This document shows, in pieces, positions 1 through 13,140 of a stretch of 64,000 nt of DNA. The stretch comes from Anabas testudineus (lineage: Eukaryota > Chordata > Actinopteri > Anabantiformes > Anabantidae), in the NCBI RefSeq assembly GCF_900324465.2, contig NC_046629.1:9913578-9977577 (forward strand), in the 5' to 3' direction. Numbering within the stretch: the stretch's first letter is position 1; every line of letters starts with the position of its first letter. The notes beneath the pieces were generated by a model. The model was not told the DNA's origin. It worked only from the letters and a program-made list of their open reading frames with translations, and searched no databases. A program made the position numbers and the translations under genes.

Positions 1-147
1 CAGGCCTGACTCACACTACAGGTGGATTTGAGAGCTCTGAGGTGCCTGTATACAGAGTGTGCGTGTGTGTACTGTATGTGAGCATGTAGGACTTCCCAGA
101 ATCCGCTTTGTTATTTTTCTGTTTACTAGCTTTGACGCGGGTGTTAC

Positions 148-3100
148 CGTTGACACTGCGCTGCTGAGACGCCGTCCGGCAACCTTGCTGTGAGCCGACA
201 TCAGGGCATCAATGTCTTCCTCTGTGTCCTCGTCAGAAAACTCCTGAGGAAGACAGAATTCATGTTGAATCGAAAGGAAGACGGCATCTGGGAAGCTGGC
301 CAAAGCATATTTGTACTTTGCGCAGTTTTCCACGCCGCAGACATGTGTGGGTGGATGCACACAGCTTCCATAAATTCAATCAGACAAGTCAGGACAGAGT
401 GTGGTAATTTTGTTTATTTGTTTGTGACGTGCAAAATCACAATGTTATTGGGTCTAGAGTAAACTTGTGGGCATGAATGGATGAGCAGTTTTCCATTTAA
501 AATTGTGTGTGCGTCTGAGTAGAGAGAGGTATGACGACCGTTTGTGTTTCTGTGAAGCCCTCTGAATACAAATGAACACTGGGTAAACACAGACACAAAG
601 CAGCCCTATACTGACCGACACATCCTCCACCTGTTCTCAGCCTACAGCCGTTTAGATGCCTGTCATGCTCTTTGAAGTGAGCGCTGGTGTGAAATTAACA
701 TTCAGCCCCTCATCTGATGCAGTTATAGGCCCACAGACCCTCAGCTTCATTTGGACGTGCAGTACAGTGGATGTAAGGATTTAAAACAGTCTAAATAATC
801 TTTTTCTGCGATTGTTCTCTGTGCAGACAAGTCAAATATGTGCGCAGGGATGCAACTGGAGGGAGGAAGCTTACGGTTTCGTTGAGGCCGGGCACCGAAC
901 GGCTTCTGAGATTCAGGGCGTCGTCGCTGGTTTCAGAACCGGGAGCTGACAGGTCCATCTCTGAGCGACTGTGATCTGGTGCAGGGATTCAAGGGAAGGA
1001 GAAAGGGGGATGCAGAAGAGGAGGAGTAAAAAAAGTTGATTCAAAAAGGTTGTACTATACTGTGATTTTAAGATGTGTTGGAAACCAACACTGAAGCAAA
1101 AACTATCATCCACAGTATCAGGAAAACAAGACGTTGCACATAGAGAACACAGCAGATGAGCAAACTCCTTTAATTCAAAAGGGTTTTGACAGATTGTTTT
1201 TGTGAGCTACGAGTTCAGCTTGCACAGTAATGAATGATTGGTACTATATTCACATTTATATCAAAGATTCAAGGACTGGAGGGGTTGGAGGGCGTCTGTT
1301 TGTCTTTTGCTCTTCATGTATCTATAGTCGCATAATCCATTCTATACCTTCATATTAATCATCAAGAACTGAAAATGAACAAATTAAAATTAAATGCAAT
1401 TAAAGCTACAGTATGTACTATTTAAAATATATATAGACTGGCAGCAGTGATCAGAGGGAGACTTGCCCTTCTAACCAGTGCTTGAAATATGTCTTCTCTT
1501 TAAAAAGAGAATTAAAATAATATGATGGATTATAACAGACTTTTTAAGAGCCTGTCTGTCAAAATGACGGACAACCAGAAAGTCTAACACAACCTCTGCA
1601 GCACTACTGAGTCCATACTGCACTAACAGGGAGCATGAGTGGAGATCCAGCTCTGCAGCTCTTTTCCGCACTAATCGGAGCTAAAATCTTGACACACTTC
1701 TCAACAGCTGCTACCAGAAGAGATAAACTTTTGACAGTGCGAGAGACAAAGTGGAGGAGATTACACTTAAAGAAGAGCCGCACATGAAAAAGAGCCACAG
1801 AGAGTGATTGGGGGAGTGGAAGTTAATAGTGCAATTTGTGCAGACGTGACATCTGCTCCCAACAGGAATATGGAATAATTTGATCCTGTGCAAGCTACTT
1901 AACAGTCTGAGGTGGAGCTGAGTGTTTTTGCACACTGTCTAATTGACTGTCTAATATCACATTAAATATGATGCTGCTGTGTCTGACGCATTTGGAAACT
2001 GTGATTTAGATATGCAGTGTGTATGTGTGTGTGTGTGTTTGTGTGTGAACAGTGAAGCTTGGAGACAACAGCAGGAGTCATGTAGCCTTAATGAGGATGA
2101 TAAAAAAAACACAGGCCGAAAGAAGAGGCGATGGAGATACCTGATGAGACTGAAGCCCTGGACACGGAAATAGTTGGAGTGCCAGAGTTTGTCCTGTGAT
2201 GGCCGGCAGCTTTCTTCTCAGGCACACTGTCACTGCAGTGTAAACTGTCAACGCTCTCTGCTCCGTCAGGCTGCTTGCAAACACAAATACACACCCAAGC
2301 TTTCACAATAACACTTCAGTAGATATGTAGATATGATTCCCTAGTGTGTGGCTGCATGCGTGTGTCAGTTGCTGACCCTGACCCTCCGGTTGTCACTGGG
2401 AGTGGACGATCTGTCCGGGGTTTGGGAACGGAGGTTGTTGGGCACCGTGGGCATCCCGGAGGACTCCAAGGCCACCGCACCGCCCCTGCACCAACATCAA
2501 CAAGCATTTAACACCTAAGATAGCTCCTTAAGCATGAAATAACATTAATTCATGTTTTGCATCGTTGTATAACGTTTGTGGGAAACACCCTGTCTGAGGC
2601 TGTATAAATAAAGTTACTAAAATATCACGTTAACAGATATTTCAATATGAGCTTTGAAAAAGTATCACTGCTGTGACACTTTCACACACATTTTCTGCGT
2701 TTGTTGTTGAAAAAACTTGATGCTGAAAGAGTTCAGTTCTCAAAAAGATACAATAAGGTTTTAAACTAAATGGCTGAACTCATTCACACTCACTGACAGG
2801 AAACAAAATCAATCTGTAACTGTAATACTGAAACATCTTCTATCTGGTACTTCTGTGAGCTGTGAAGAATGAAAACATGATTCTGAGTGAATGTTCTCAC
2901 ATGATTTGCATATAGATTTTCTTTTACTCCTTGATAAATCACTGTACAGCTGTAATAATAAGATTGAAAGTGGATGATGCTGTAATTTTTTATTCTTTTT
3001 TGTATTCATTTAGTATCGGGCACCTGTTTGAACGTGGAGCAGAGCGGCCACTTCGTACACTTTGAGCATCTCCATCTGAAACAGACTTGACACTGACGCT

Positions 3101-3163
3101 GTCGACTCCATTCTCTGGCTTCAAAGTGGGTCTGATCGCTTTTTTATCCATCTTCATCCTTCT

Positions 3164-3195
<32 letters not shown>

Positions 3196-6146
3196 AGGCC
3201 AAGTCTGTTATCTACTGGTATCTATCTGATATGTGCTGTCATATCCATTAGTGCAGAGAATTTACTCTGTGTCTCTTTGCTCCTGCTGCTTCATCGTGAT
3301 ATAATCTCATGAGAGATCATCTCGATCACTCAACTATACAGTTAGCATCCTGCAGAGAAAATATATTCCAGTTATCAGAATATGAAAAACCCATCTAATA
3401 TATTTAGTGAGGTGTGATGTAAATGGGAATAGTCATGGTGCAGATTCCGATTTTTAAGTCATGCTAACAGCATGGCAGACTCCACTGTTGATCTATTGAA
3501 TGGATTGGCACAGACACGTATGAAGATCAAGCCAGCAGGTTAAAATCCTATGAGCGTCAGCTGGACTGTGTGTTTAGAGGCTACTTAGTAAAGGTTTGCA
3601 GGTAATAAGCTGCTGTAAACCAATGAACACAGTTAAGATTAAACCTGCTAAACACCAGCATGTCAACATACTGCTATTAACATTTAGCTCAAATCATAGC
3701 ATAAGCACACTGTCACATAATCAATAGAAAGTTAAAAACTTGAATTTGTGTTTCCATTTCCCATAATATTACGTCATTAATTGTTGCCATATATTAAATG
3801 CACATTTTTTATAAAGTAACTGCAGCTTTCCTGAGATTGTTGTTAACGGAGCAGCTCTACCATCTATTGATTATCAAAGCTGGGCTGCTTTCTGATAGCT
3901 TCTTTATCTGAAACGCTGTGATGCCTTCAGGAACCGTTAGAGCGCAGCCAAGACGAGCAGTGATGTTAGACTGTACAATCTAATTACTGCTGTGCTGCTT
4001 CGCCAAACGTATTTAAAATGCATTCAGACTCTCAGAAAATGAAAGGAGCATCCACTTGATCTTTTTCTAATGTCTTCGTGCTTATGCGAGCCCTCAGCAC
4101 AACGCAGATTTCTTTTAAATTTGATTTGAGGTGTTTTATCCTGTGCACTCTCTGCTTTTATGCATATTACATGTTTTCACAATGTGGAAATTCTGTTTAA
4201 TTCAGAATAAGCAAGTATTGCATGAGCTTAAATTGATATTTTCTTGTCTTACCCTTTCCTCTTGGCACCGTCAATAGCGTTGAGTATCGCACTTCTGTTG
4301 GATTTCGGGGTCTCAGATCGCTCTGACTCAGTGGCTGATAGGTTCTCTGTAAACCTTTTGTCTGTGGCTTGAGATAAAAATACCAATAATCCATTAATTT
4401 AATAGGCATATATCATAATAGCTAACACACTAACACACTCGTGCAGCTGTTTGGTTTACAGTTTTGGGTACATTAGTGAACGGACTCACTGCTCGGGCTG
4501 CTCAGGATTGTCTGTTTGATCACATCACTGCTCAGCACTCCTTGCTCGAAGCGTTTGGACCGCTCCTCCAGGAACCACTCTCCTGTCACCACCTTCAGCT
4601 CCCTGCAAACATGTCATCCACCGGTTAATCCTCCAAATTCAGGGTTAGCCACACAGTTTGAATATTATTAATCAGTTATTTTGTGATGGTAAGTAATTGT
4701 TCCTCTGCTTTTCGTGCTTCTACTTCAGTTCAGTTTGTGATTTTCTGTATGCGAACTTTAGCTGTGGGTTACAAATGTAGGTGGAGAGTGCAATGAATGA
4801 GAGAATAGCTGAGAAAAGTTTTACTCCTTACACTTTTAAAAAACAATGTTCTGTGCCCGCAGTGTGATTATTCAGACTGGCGGCGGTTAAGAACTTGATA
4901 TCTCTGCTATTTCTCTTATTGATTTTTTATTGTGTGAATGTTGACTGTGCAAAGTGAAGCTGGAGAAAAACCCACTGCTAATTGATTCTGAGGAAGAGGC
5001 ATCAAACCCAGATGTTTACCAGTAATGCTGTGGTTGGTCCCTGCTAATTTATATTGTTGTCTTTGTCTTTTATTTACATTTATAATTATACTTTATTTGA
5101 TTTTCATCATACAGGACTAAAGTTGCACTTACGTCCACTACAGTAAAAGTAAATAAAAAAGTTTTCAGAGCAGCAGTAGAGAGAGGTGTGACTGCAACCA
5201 GACTGTATATGTCAGCCCTCCAGACGCTAGATTGTGTTGTCAAAATGATCTGTCTTACATTTTTTCACAAAGAAAGGTAGATAGTTACTATTTTAATGCC
5301 TCGTTTGCAGAAATAAATGCCAACTGCAGCAAAAACCAAGATACTACAGTAAATACTGTATAAACAATGCTCATTAGCCAACAAAGATACTGAGAAACTT
5401 GAGCTGGAAGATGCATAATTTTGTGTTTTTTTAGTCCATGAAAACCTACAATGTAAGCTAATTTTACTTTTAAAGGGAACAAAAGAAATACATAAAACCT
5501 AACCAATAAACATACTAATGCTTGAAGGGGTACTATGAGAAACCAATAGCTATAAAGAGGGATGAGATTTGGGAAGCTACTCGTATAAACCACAGTGTTG
5601 AAGTGTTTTTTTGGGCGTTTGGATGGAGACAGATGTGGTGTCATACACTATAATCAATAATCAATACACCCTGAGCATTTGTTATACACTGCTCAGGTCC
5701 CTGCAGGCATCACACTTACGAGATCTTGGCACAAACGTTACACTTCCAGTGGCGTGTATTGGGAGCTGTAATGCGGCAGTCATTGCAGACGCGCAGCTGA
5801 CACGTCTCACAGAGATCTCCGCGGTCGAAGATCAGCCCCAAAGTCTTCAGGCAGCGAGCACACTGTCGCTCCCCCAACTCCTGGGGTCGACGAGAACCTT
5901 TATGTTTGATCTCCAGCAGCTCATTCTTCAGCTTCCTGTGGGACAGAAACAGCAGAACATCAAGCACATTAGGAAAAGTCGGACTCGAGATGAATATGAG
6001 TTCAAACGATGATGCTGGAGTCCTCACCGTATCCTCTTCTCCTCTCGCTTTCTCAATTTCTCGTCTTTCTGCAGCACCTTCAGGATCATCTCTCTTTCAT
6101 TTTCCAGCAGAAAGGAGAGGTTCAGATCCTCCCCAACATGCTCCAT
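148..6146 (-). CDS. sytl5: Synaptotagmin-like protein 5 (5' part of gene)
   Basis: Slp-family Rab effector that tethers secretory vesicles to the plasma membrane. The gene is truncated by the left window edge. Coding exons in transcript order: 6146-6028, 5935-5720, 4602-4490, 4346-4253, 3161-3024, 2485-2383 (or 2377), 2270-2141, 975-875 and 243-148. All junctions keep phase. The start at 6146 gives an N-terminus aligning with human SYTL5 (LNLSFLLENEREMIL). Residues about 5-112 form the Slp homology domain: two Rab-binding helices around a FYVE-like zinc finger with four CxxC pairs (C65/C68, C82/C85, C90/C93, C105/C108). The conserved TGEWF motif follows. The linker is Ser-rich and ends in an acidic EDTEEDIDAL segment like SYTL5/SYTL4 just before C2A. 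The C2A and C2B domains are not in the window. SYTL5 is preferred over SYTL4 for the GLIFDRGD motif and the dynlt3/xk neighbours. The last SYTL5-like linker exons are less certain than the Slp domain. Confidence 0.93.
3162..3196. repeat. (CA)n/(TG)n microsatellite touching a sytl5 splice acceptor
   Basis: A near-pure dinucleotide run. On the sytl5 (minus) strand it reads as (TG)n followed at once by TAG, the 3' splice site of the exon ending at 3161. It occupies the place where a polypyrimidine tract is expected. Confidence 0.9.
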
Positions 6147-6708
6147 TGGTCTGTTAGATAGACCCACCTAGTTAGCAGGTGGCCAAAACCAGCAACCACC
6201 AATATGGATGAAGGGAGTCAGAGAAAACTACATAATGCTGCAATATTCTCTTGTTTCTGTGATGCTCTGATGCCAACTGGGTTTTTCTTTTAGCACTGGC
6301 ATCATCTGAACTTCCAGGGTCCTTCCTGTGTTTCCTACTCTAGTCCTTTTGTTCTTGGGGAAGTCAGCAGGATGTGGCCAGTCTCAGGAAACCTAAGAAA
6401 GATCAAACAGACACAATGAAAAATCTAACAAAATAAATCAAACATTAACATCTTAGTGGAAAATCTCAATCGATTGGCAGTAAATATGCAGATTAATGTG
6501 CTTGTCTTTAGGCCAGTTTGAATTAAAATAAGACAGCGATTTGCAGGATTACAAGGGAAAGCACAGGTAATTGGTCGACATTTGACAGCTCCACAGCAGT
6601 TTAATAACCTCCTAATTAGGCTCAAAGCCTGACAGTCAGAGCACAACACCCACATTTCTCAGCTTCAATTAGCAAAGCTCTGTCTTTCCCTGAAACTCAC
6701 GACAAGAC

Positions 6709-6775
6709 TTACATTTACATTTAGTCATTTTGGCAGACGATTTTATCCAAAGCAACTTACAAGTGAGATACAAGG
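6709..6775 (-). mobile_element. 3' tail of a V-SINE-type / L2-tailed retroposon
   Basis: Contains TTTAGTCATTTTGGCAGACG followed by TTTATCCAAAGCAACTTACA, the very common fish retroposon tail. It lies in reverse orientation. Only the tail is recognisable; no tRNA-like head is seen next to it. The same tail occurs at 52395-52448 and at the end of the LINE near 30925. Confidence 0.75.
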
Positions 6776-7187
6776 TACAGACAATTATCTGCACACCTGC
6801 ACGTCAATGCACACAGCTATGTTACATTCAGTAGACAGATGCTTTTGCACAAACAGACACGTAAGTTGTGTCTCTGGAGATGATAACGTCCGTCCACCGC
6901 TTTGGACTTCAACATATACATACAATGACATTTGATACAGATATCTACAACTCCCAGACCTACTGGACTATGATGATCAGGATTTAGCTAAGAGCAAGTG
7001 ATTCCTTCATATTTAATCTTGTGCTGTCATCAAGTTAATTTTTTGTATTTGTCTCTTAAGTTTATGAATAAAAAATGTCAGTACTGAACGAACATCATCA
7101 CAGCTCTATCATATGAGCTACAGATGTCCTGTTGTGATAAAGCATCCACAGGGAGCTGGGTAAAGATGTGAGCATGTCATTTGAACA

Positions 7188-7192
<5 letters not shown>

Positions 7193-7222
<30 letters not shown>
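7193..7222. repeat. (CA)n microsatellite
   Basis: Pure CA dinucleotide run of about 15 units in the presumed sytl5 5' intron. Confidence 0.95.
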
Positions 7223-7225
<3 letters not shown>

Positions 7226-10200
7226 AGATTCTCCATCTTGGTGCAGTGCAGTGAGTAATTTGATTTTCACCAAACTAAGCTTTCCATTCTGTCAATAAAA
7301 CCGACCGTGAAGATCAGAAACCAATCTAAACCAATACACAGTGTTGTGTGAGGCACTGAGGAGATGGACACAACTCTGCCAGTGCTTCTGTACGTGAAAT
7401 TGGGAAATAAAAATTATATGAAGTGGAGGGAACTGCACAAGCCCACACCAGCCTCCTTCAGTCCTTATTCATTACTGTCTCTTTCATCCTCGTCCTTTTC
7501 TAGTCATCTCTTCCTTTCACTTTACATGAATTAGCACTAATGAACCTGTACAAATAGTTCCAGCTTCATTTGCAGCCAAAGGCACATCATGACATCAGTG
7601 ATTAGAGCATTTTAAGCTGAATAGCAGCTGCACTGTAGCTAATGCAGAGATTTTCTTTCACCTTTAAGATCTGAGGACACCTTTGTCTCTATATGACTCA
7701 AACGGCTGAATACAAACATGACTTGCTCAGTTATTCTTTTAAAGGCACCAATATACTCTGGTTGAACAGTTTCAGTGACACATTTCACATATGCTCGAGG
7801 ATAGAGCTGGTTAAAATAAAATATAGCTCCCTGTCCAGGCAGAACCAGACCAGAAATACTGTGAGCCAGGCCTGATGATTTAGATGTCATTAAAATGTAA
7901 ATGATTCTAAAGCAGAAAATCAAAATTGCAAATTGCAACAACACGTACAGCAAGATCCCAGCAGCCAAGGAGCTGGTCTTCATGACACTGTAGATGTACC
8001 GCATTGGCACGCATGACTAATACTTGGTCAACAAGTGTTATGAACAAAGCAAAACTAATATTTATCTGAGCTCCTGTCATATTACAGTGGTGCTGTAGGA
8101 GCACAGCACCGCACAGTTTGCTACAGCAGGTGTGGTGTCCTGATGCAGCCCTCCTTGAGTACACACAGCACACATTCCCACTGCTGCTCTCTCTGCCCTG
8201 AGTAAACACAAGTGAGGAGACAGAAAAACTTCTGAGCAGAGGAAATGCACCCACTTCTCGGCACTGCACTAATAAAGTAGCTTGGAGGAAAGCACGGTGA
8301 CTCACTGTTTTCTTAACACAGTGTGGGGAAGGTTTTCTGCTTTTTCGCCATTCACAATTCATGTTGTCCAAGTATATAAGGGATTATTTGTCGCCGAATC
8401 TGTGCTCTGGCGAGGACCATGTAGCTACATTGCGGTCAGTCTGGTGTTTTCTGCAGGTGGTCAGACTTACAGACACCAGAATCAATTTGCCAATTAAAGA
8501 CCGCAGGTGTGCTGGGAGAAGCTGGCCTCCAGTTGGCAGAAAAGCAAAGTGCATGGACTTGGATGAGAAATGAACATGAAACAAACATAAAAATACAGTC
8601 AGTACTGAGCATTCAGCAGCCAGGCAGCAGAAACACTGGGCAAAATGCGACTTTGAAGTCAGAAACCAAGACTGCACACTGCCTCAAAACAGCCTCACCC
8701 CTGCTTTTCAGGACTGAGATACTGAGCAGCAGAAGAAAACCTTCAATTGTAACATGACTCATTTTACTTTATTACAGTCTGATAAAAGGCGCCAGGTTGC
8801 GTTTGGCTTTGGATTGAAGCACTCTAAGAACAGCAAGACAGCAGCTCTGTCCAGCTGTATAGGAGAAGTCTGTTTACATTTACTACATTGTCACCAATCC
8901 CCTTTAAAGACCAAAGCCAACCATGAATTCATCTAACTGTATGGGCAAACCTTCATATGCTGGAGCTTAGTTTTCTCTTACAGATCTCTTACAGTTGTCT
9001 ACAAACTATAAAAACCCACGCTGAGTCCCAGTGTTGCACAGGGTGTTTTTATTTTGACAAACACAGGCACTTTAGTTTATTTTGAGTTCAGCATCCATGG
9101 GATGGGACTTGTTTATAATGTTTGTTTCCCCTCTGGCTAAAACCTCCATCAGTGCTCCCATGATTCCAACAAGAAACATCTGTCCTCTCCGGGTGTTTGA
9201 TGCTCAACGTTTTCCTGAAAATATAATTTAACTTCAGTAAAAGTGGTGATGGTCGGGCCAAATGCAACTCTGCACACTATGACTGGTTTAACTGGAAGTC
9301 TGGATGTGATTTGGTTTCGGGAGCATTAAATTGCACATAACACAATATTGGTCCGAGGATACACCCACATCCCTGCTCGCTCACAAAGTTAAGGAGCAAA
9401 TGACAGAAGCATGCTCGTCCGGAGTATATTGATCTCCCCATTTCATTCTAAATTCCCAAGTGAAACCCTGGCAATACCAATTGGGAAAGGAGTCTGCAGC
9501 CATGCTTGCAGCTCTGTGAAGCTGCTCACAGACACAGCCTCAGCACGTTAGCATCCTAACATGCTGATGTTGTGCTGTGATGTTCATCATAGAAAAATCC
9601 CATTGAAATACAGCCCGGCCCTGCACTTTGCTCAGCTCATATTTCTTCCTCTTATTCACTCTTCACTCTCCTCAGCAGCAGGGCAGCAGCATCCCCTTCG
9701 TGCAGAAGCTTTGAGTGATCACACACCTTTTCACTGGATGTGAATGCGGCTACAGAACCTTCTGTGAGAGAGTTAAAGTGGGATGAACCAGGGCGAGAGA
9801 ACATTATAACAGTGGTGTATTTTTTGTAGAAATATGGGTCACCCCCCCCTCCCACCCCGACCTTTTCATATTGAAAATTCATCAGCTTCGACTGCAGCTT
9901 TAGCCTTTAGCAAGAAGCTCGAGAGATATCTTTTGCTTTAAAGATGGTAAATCAATCATAGAGCCGCTCCTTCACTTTGTATCACTATCTCTTGGGAGGT
10001 TGAGGTTTTCCAGATAATTTCCCCTGGTGCTAGGTTTTCTCGCATGTACACAAGCACACGTTTCTCACAGAGACAGCTATGAAAAGGGGCGAATCCAGAT
10101 CATTCATAAATTATACAAATTGCTAGTTCCATGTAATAGACCGCTGTTAACCTCAGGTTACCACGAGTTTTTAATGCACCATGGATCTTTTCTTCCTCTT

Positions 10201-10389
10201 GTGCCACGTTCGTTTGCAGGATGCTGCACACTTTCTTCCTCAAACATTAATGTGACACAGATGGCAGCAGACAGTGATGATGAACGACAGAGAGCATCTC
10301 TGGTGACCATTAAACAGCAGGTCACCCTCCACTCAGCCAAAGACCTCCTCCCACTGGCTGGAGCCAGACAGCAGAGGGTTTTATATGGT

Positions 10390-10390
<1 letters not shown>

Positions 10391-10440
<50 letters not shown>
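10391..10440. repeat. (CA)25 microsatellite
   Basis: Uninterrupted CA run of 50 bp, likely length-polymorphic. Confidence 0.97.
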
Positions 10441-10441
<1 letters not shown>

Positions 10442-12884
10442 TTACAGACATGGTATAAGTGTAGAAAACATTAATTATTCATCAAAAAAAGTCAATAAGG
10501 ACACACTTTACAGCTGCTGACAAAGGTGCCATGGCACAAGCTCGAGAATATACAACATATACTGACACACTTTATTATCTATAAGTAGGTTTTCTGGACT
10601 CGAGGTGCAGTATCGCTCTTCATGTCTCACGCATACCATATGGGAATTACTGTAATTACCAGACTATGAGTCATTACATCAACATCCATGCCATGATTAC
10701 AACAGGTAAACCACCCACTTCAGCTGTTCTCATGCTGTTCAGTTCCATTACTGGGACTATGTTTGTGAGTTAGTAGGAGCCTTCTTCACCTTCTAGTGGG
10801 CTGTTATCATGAACTAAACTAAAAACCCCAATAGTACTCTGACAGTCGAGCACTTTGCACTCCTATCATCTAACCCTGGCACCTCCCTGCAACTGAATGT
10901 TCGATAATAAATTGTAAAAAAATAGAAAAAAGTAGTTTAGTTGAACATAAACATCATTATTACGAGATAGGCACCATTAATTATTACCTAAACATAAATT
11001 CTTCAGAACAAAAGCAAACACTGTTCATTGTCTCTGGTTAATTGTAAAGAAGAATCACTTATAGCATAAACTGGACTTTAAACCCAGGCCTGCACTGTAC
11101 CTCCTTTATTCAAGGAGTGATTCCAGGAGGAAACAGCACGACAATGACAGATATAGTGGAAACACTCAGCAGACATAAAATTCAATTGGTTTCTAAGTAA
11201 GAGGACGAGATGAAGCACAAAGCTCTTGAGATAGATTTCTGCACATAAAACCCAGAGAGTCGGGCCAATCAAATTTACTGCAGTGTGTCAACAGAACGTC
11301 TCTTTATCAAGCGGTGAGAGGAGAGACAGTATCTTTCTCGTGCTTTGTGTCTGAGTGCTGTGAAGATTCTTATTCATCTTGTCTTCCAGCTCACTCAGCT
11401 TATCTCAACTTAAAAAAAACATGAAGCAAATAGCATTTATCCCACTATCTCAGCTGGGTATCTCCCTGCATGTAATCCACTTCCTGAGATCGGATGTGGT
11501 CCTGTGTTCACAGCAAGGTGAAATCAATAGGCAGCCATTGTCTTCACAGAGAGCTCAGGGTGAGATATTGCACAGTGGAGGAGAGCCGAGAGGTTTCTGG
11601 GGACAGGTTTGGGCGAGGAAGCAAAGCGACAGCACATTCAGTGATACATGATGTGTTTGGCTGGTGCATGCTTTTTTATTTAAGAGGTGACCTCTCTCTC
11701 TGCCTGTCCTTCTTGCTCTCTTTGACATAACACCTGAGGCCAGATAACACATCCACACCACCGCAGTGCACTAATGACCCTCTCTCTCTGAGCCTGGAGA
11801 CCTGTCAGACACTCTGTTCATGTCTCTGCCAATCAAGCGAGGATCTGTCTGCTGTCCCATCACTCCTCTTCATCCTCTGGAGACTCTGCATGTCAATAAC
11901 TTTGCTGAAACACAGACCATCAGGGTCTGCCAATCAGAATCCAATTTGAAGCTTTAATTACTCGGTTGGCTCAAAGGTAAAGAAGCTGCATTAGACACAG
12001 ACATAAACAACTCACCTCCGTGAGCCTGAAGCCTGATGCTTTGCATAATGGTCACAAGCAATGTTCTTTTTTGGACCTGATTTTGAATTAATCTTAGTCC
12101 TGTGCTGAAACTTTTTATTAGCTTTACTCAGATTTTGTGTGCAGTTACAGTTTATCTGTTCACACACAGCATTTCAAAGGTTACTTCTTAGGTTTTTATA
12201 TTTCTTGTTAACAGAATTAACACTAATTAGTATTCTTTTGTGTCCAATTATCTAGTCCACAAGGAAGGCGGTGATGTTAAGTTGCAGCTAAAAGAACGAC
12301 AGCTTCCACCACAATCCACCATCCTTTGATCTAATCTCTCAACTGGCTGTCTACAAATTATCATGCTTGGTAGAGATGAGCGTTCGCACACTAGAGGGAG
12401 GCGATTTTGTAAAGGTCAGGGTATGCTCGAAACAAACGAGTTCACATGTCTGAAGGCACCCGGGGTGAAGAGCTTGTCATCACAGAGAGGGGTGAGACAC
12501 GCTAATCACCCAAATGGGGAAAACATCACACACTTTCTGACAGTCTCTCCTCAAAGGCATTCATGGTGTTGCACTCGTTTGTAATAACCAAAGTGATAGC
12601 AGTTTTACTTTACACTCCAAGTTGCGTCAAGTTCCAGGGTGTCCCTCCTTTCATTTCGTTATTCTGAGAGGTGTTCGTGGGGGCTCAAGGGTGCTGCCGC
12701 TTTATATAAATACTTTCATATGTGAGACAACAGGCACATAGGCATGAGACCACAGTCGCCTGAATTCAGGGTTTAGAAAAGCGTTGATGGAGGGTTTCAG
12801 ATGCTGTCCTATGATCTGACAAGAACTGAATCTCAAGCTAACTGGAAACGAGGACTTATAGACGTTCAAAAGCCTCTGTAGCAC

Positions 12885-13140
12885 CTGGTGATGGTATAAG
12901 GGTACATTAGTGCACACAGCATGTGCAACTTGAACATCTGTGGGGGCACCTTTAATACTGAATCATATATACAGGTTTTAAAGCAACATATGGCTCCACC
13001 CAGACTTGTTTCAGCAAGATGATGCGAAACCAAGAGTCCAGGTGGTAAACTGCCCTGCCGGCAGTCTGGACCCGTCACCCCCTGAAAACATTTAAAGCAA
13101 ACACCAAGCAGCTGAAATCATACATCAAGCAAGAATTATT
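12885..13140 (+). mobile_element. Tc1/mariner transposase remnant
   Basis: The stretch matches the remembered 3' half of a common fish Tc1-like transposase. It contains a 'cacctggtgatg... ggtacattagtgcacacagc' region, then a 'gaacatctgtgggggcacc' segment. It then codes FQQDDAKP and, after a deletion, a diverged form of the SPDLSPIENIW motif (here SLDPSPPENI), and ends in 'tacatcaagcaagaat'. Part of the catalytic domain, including sequence between the QQD motif and the ENI motif, is missing. No terminal inverted repeats were identified. It is non-functional, and the family assignment is from memory of the sequence. Confidence 0.72.

Noticed and set aside
10027-10458. A 143-codon plus-strand frame
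   Set aside because: Runs into the (CA)n tract and codes a His-Thr repeat at its end; no homology recognised.
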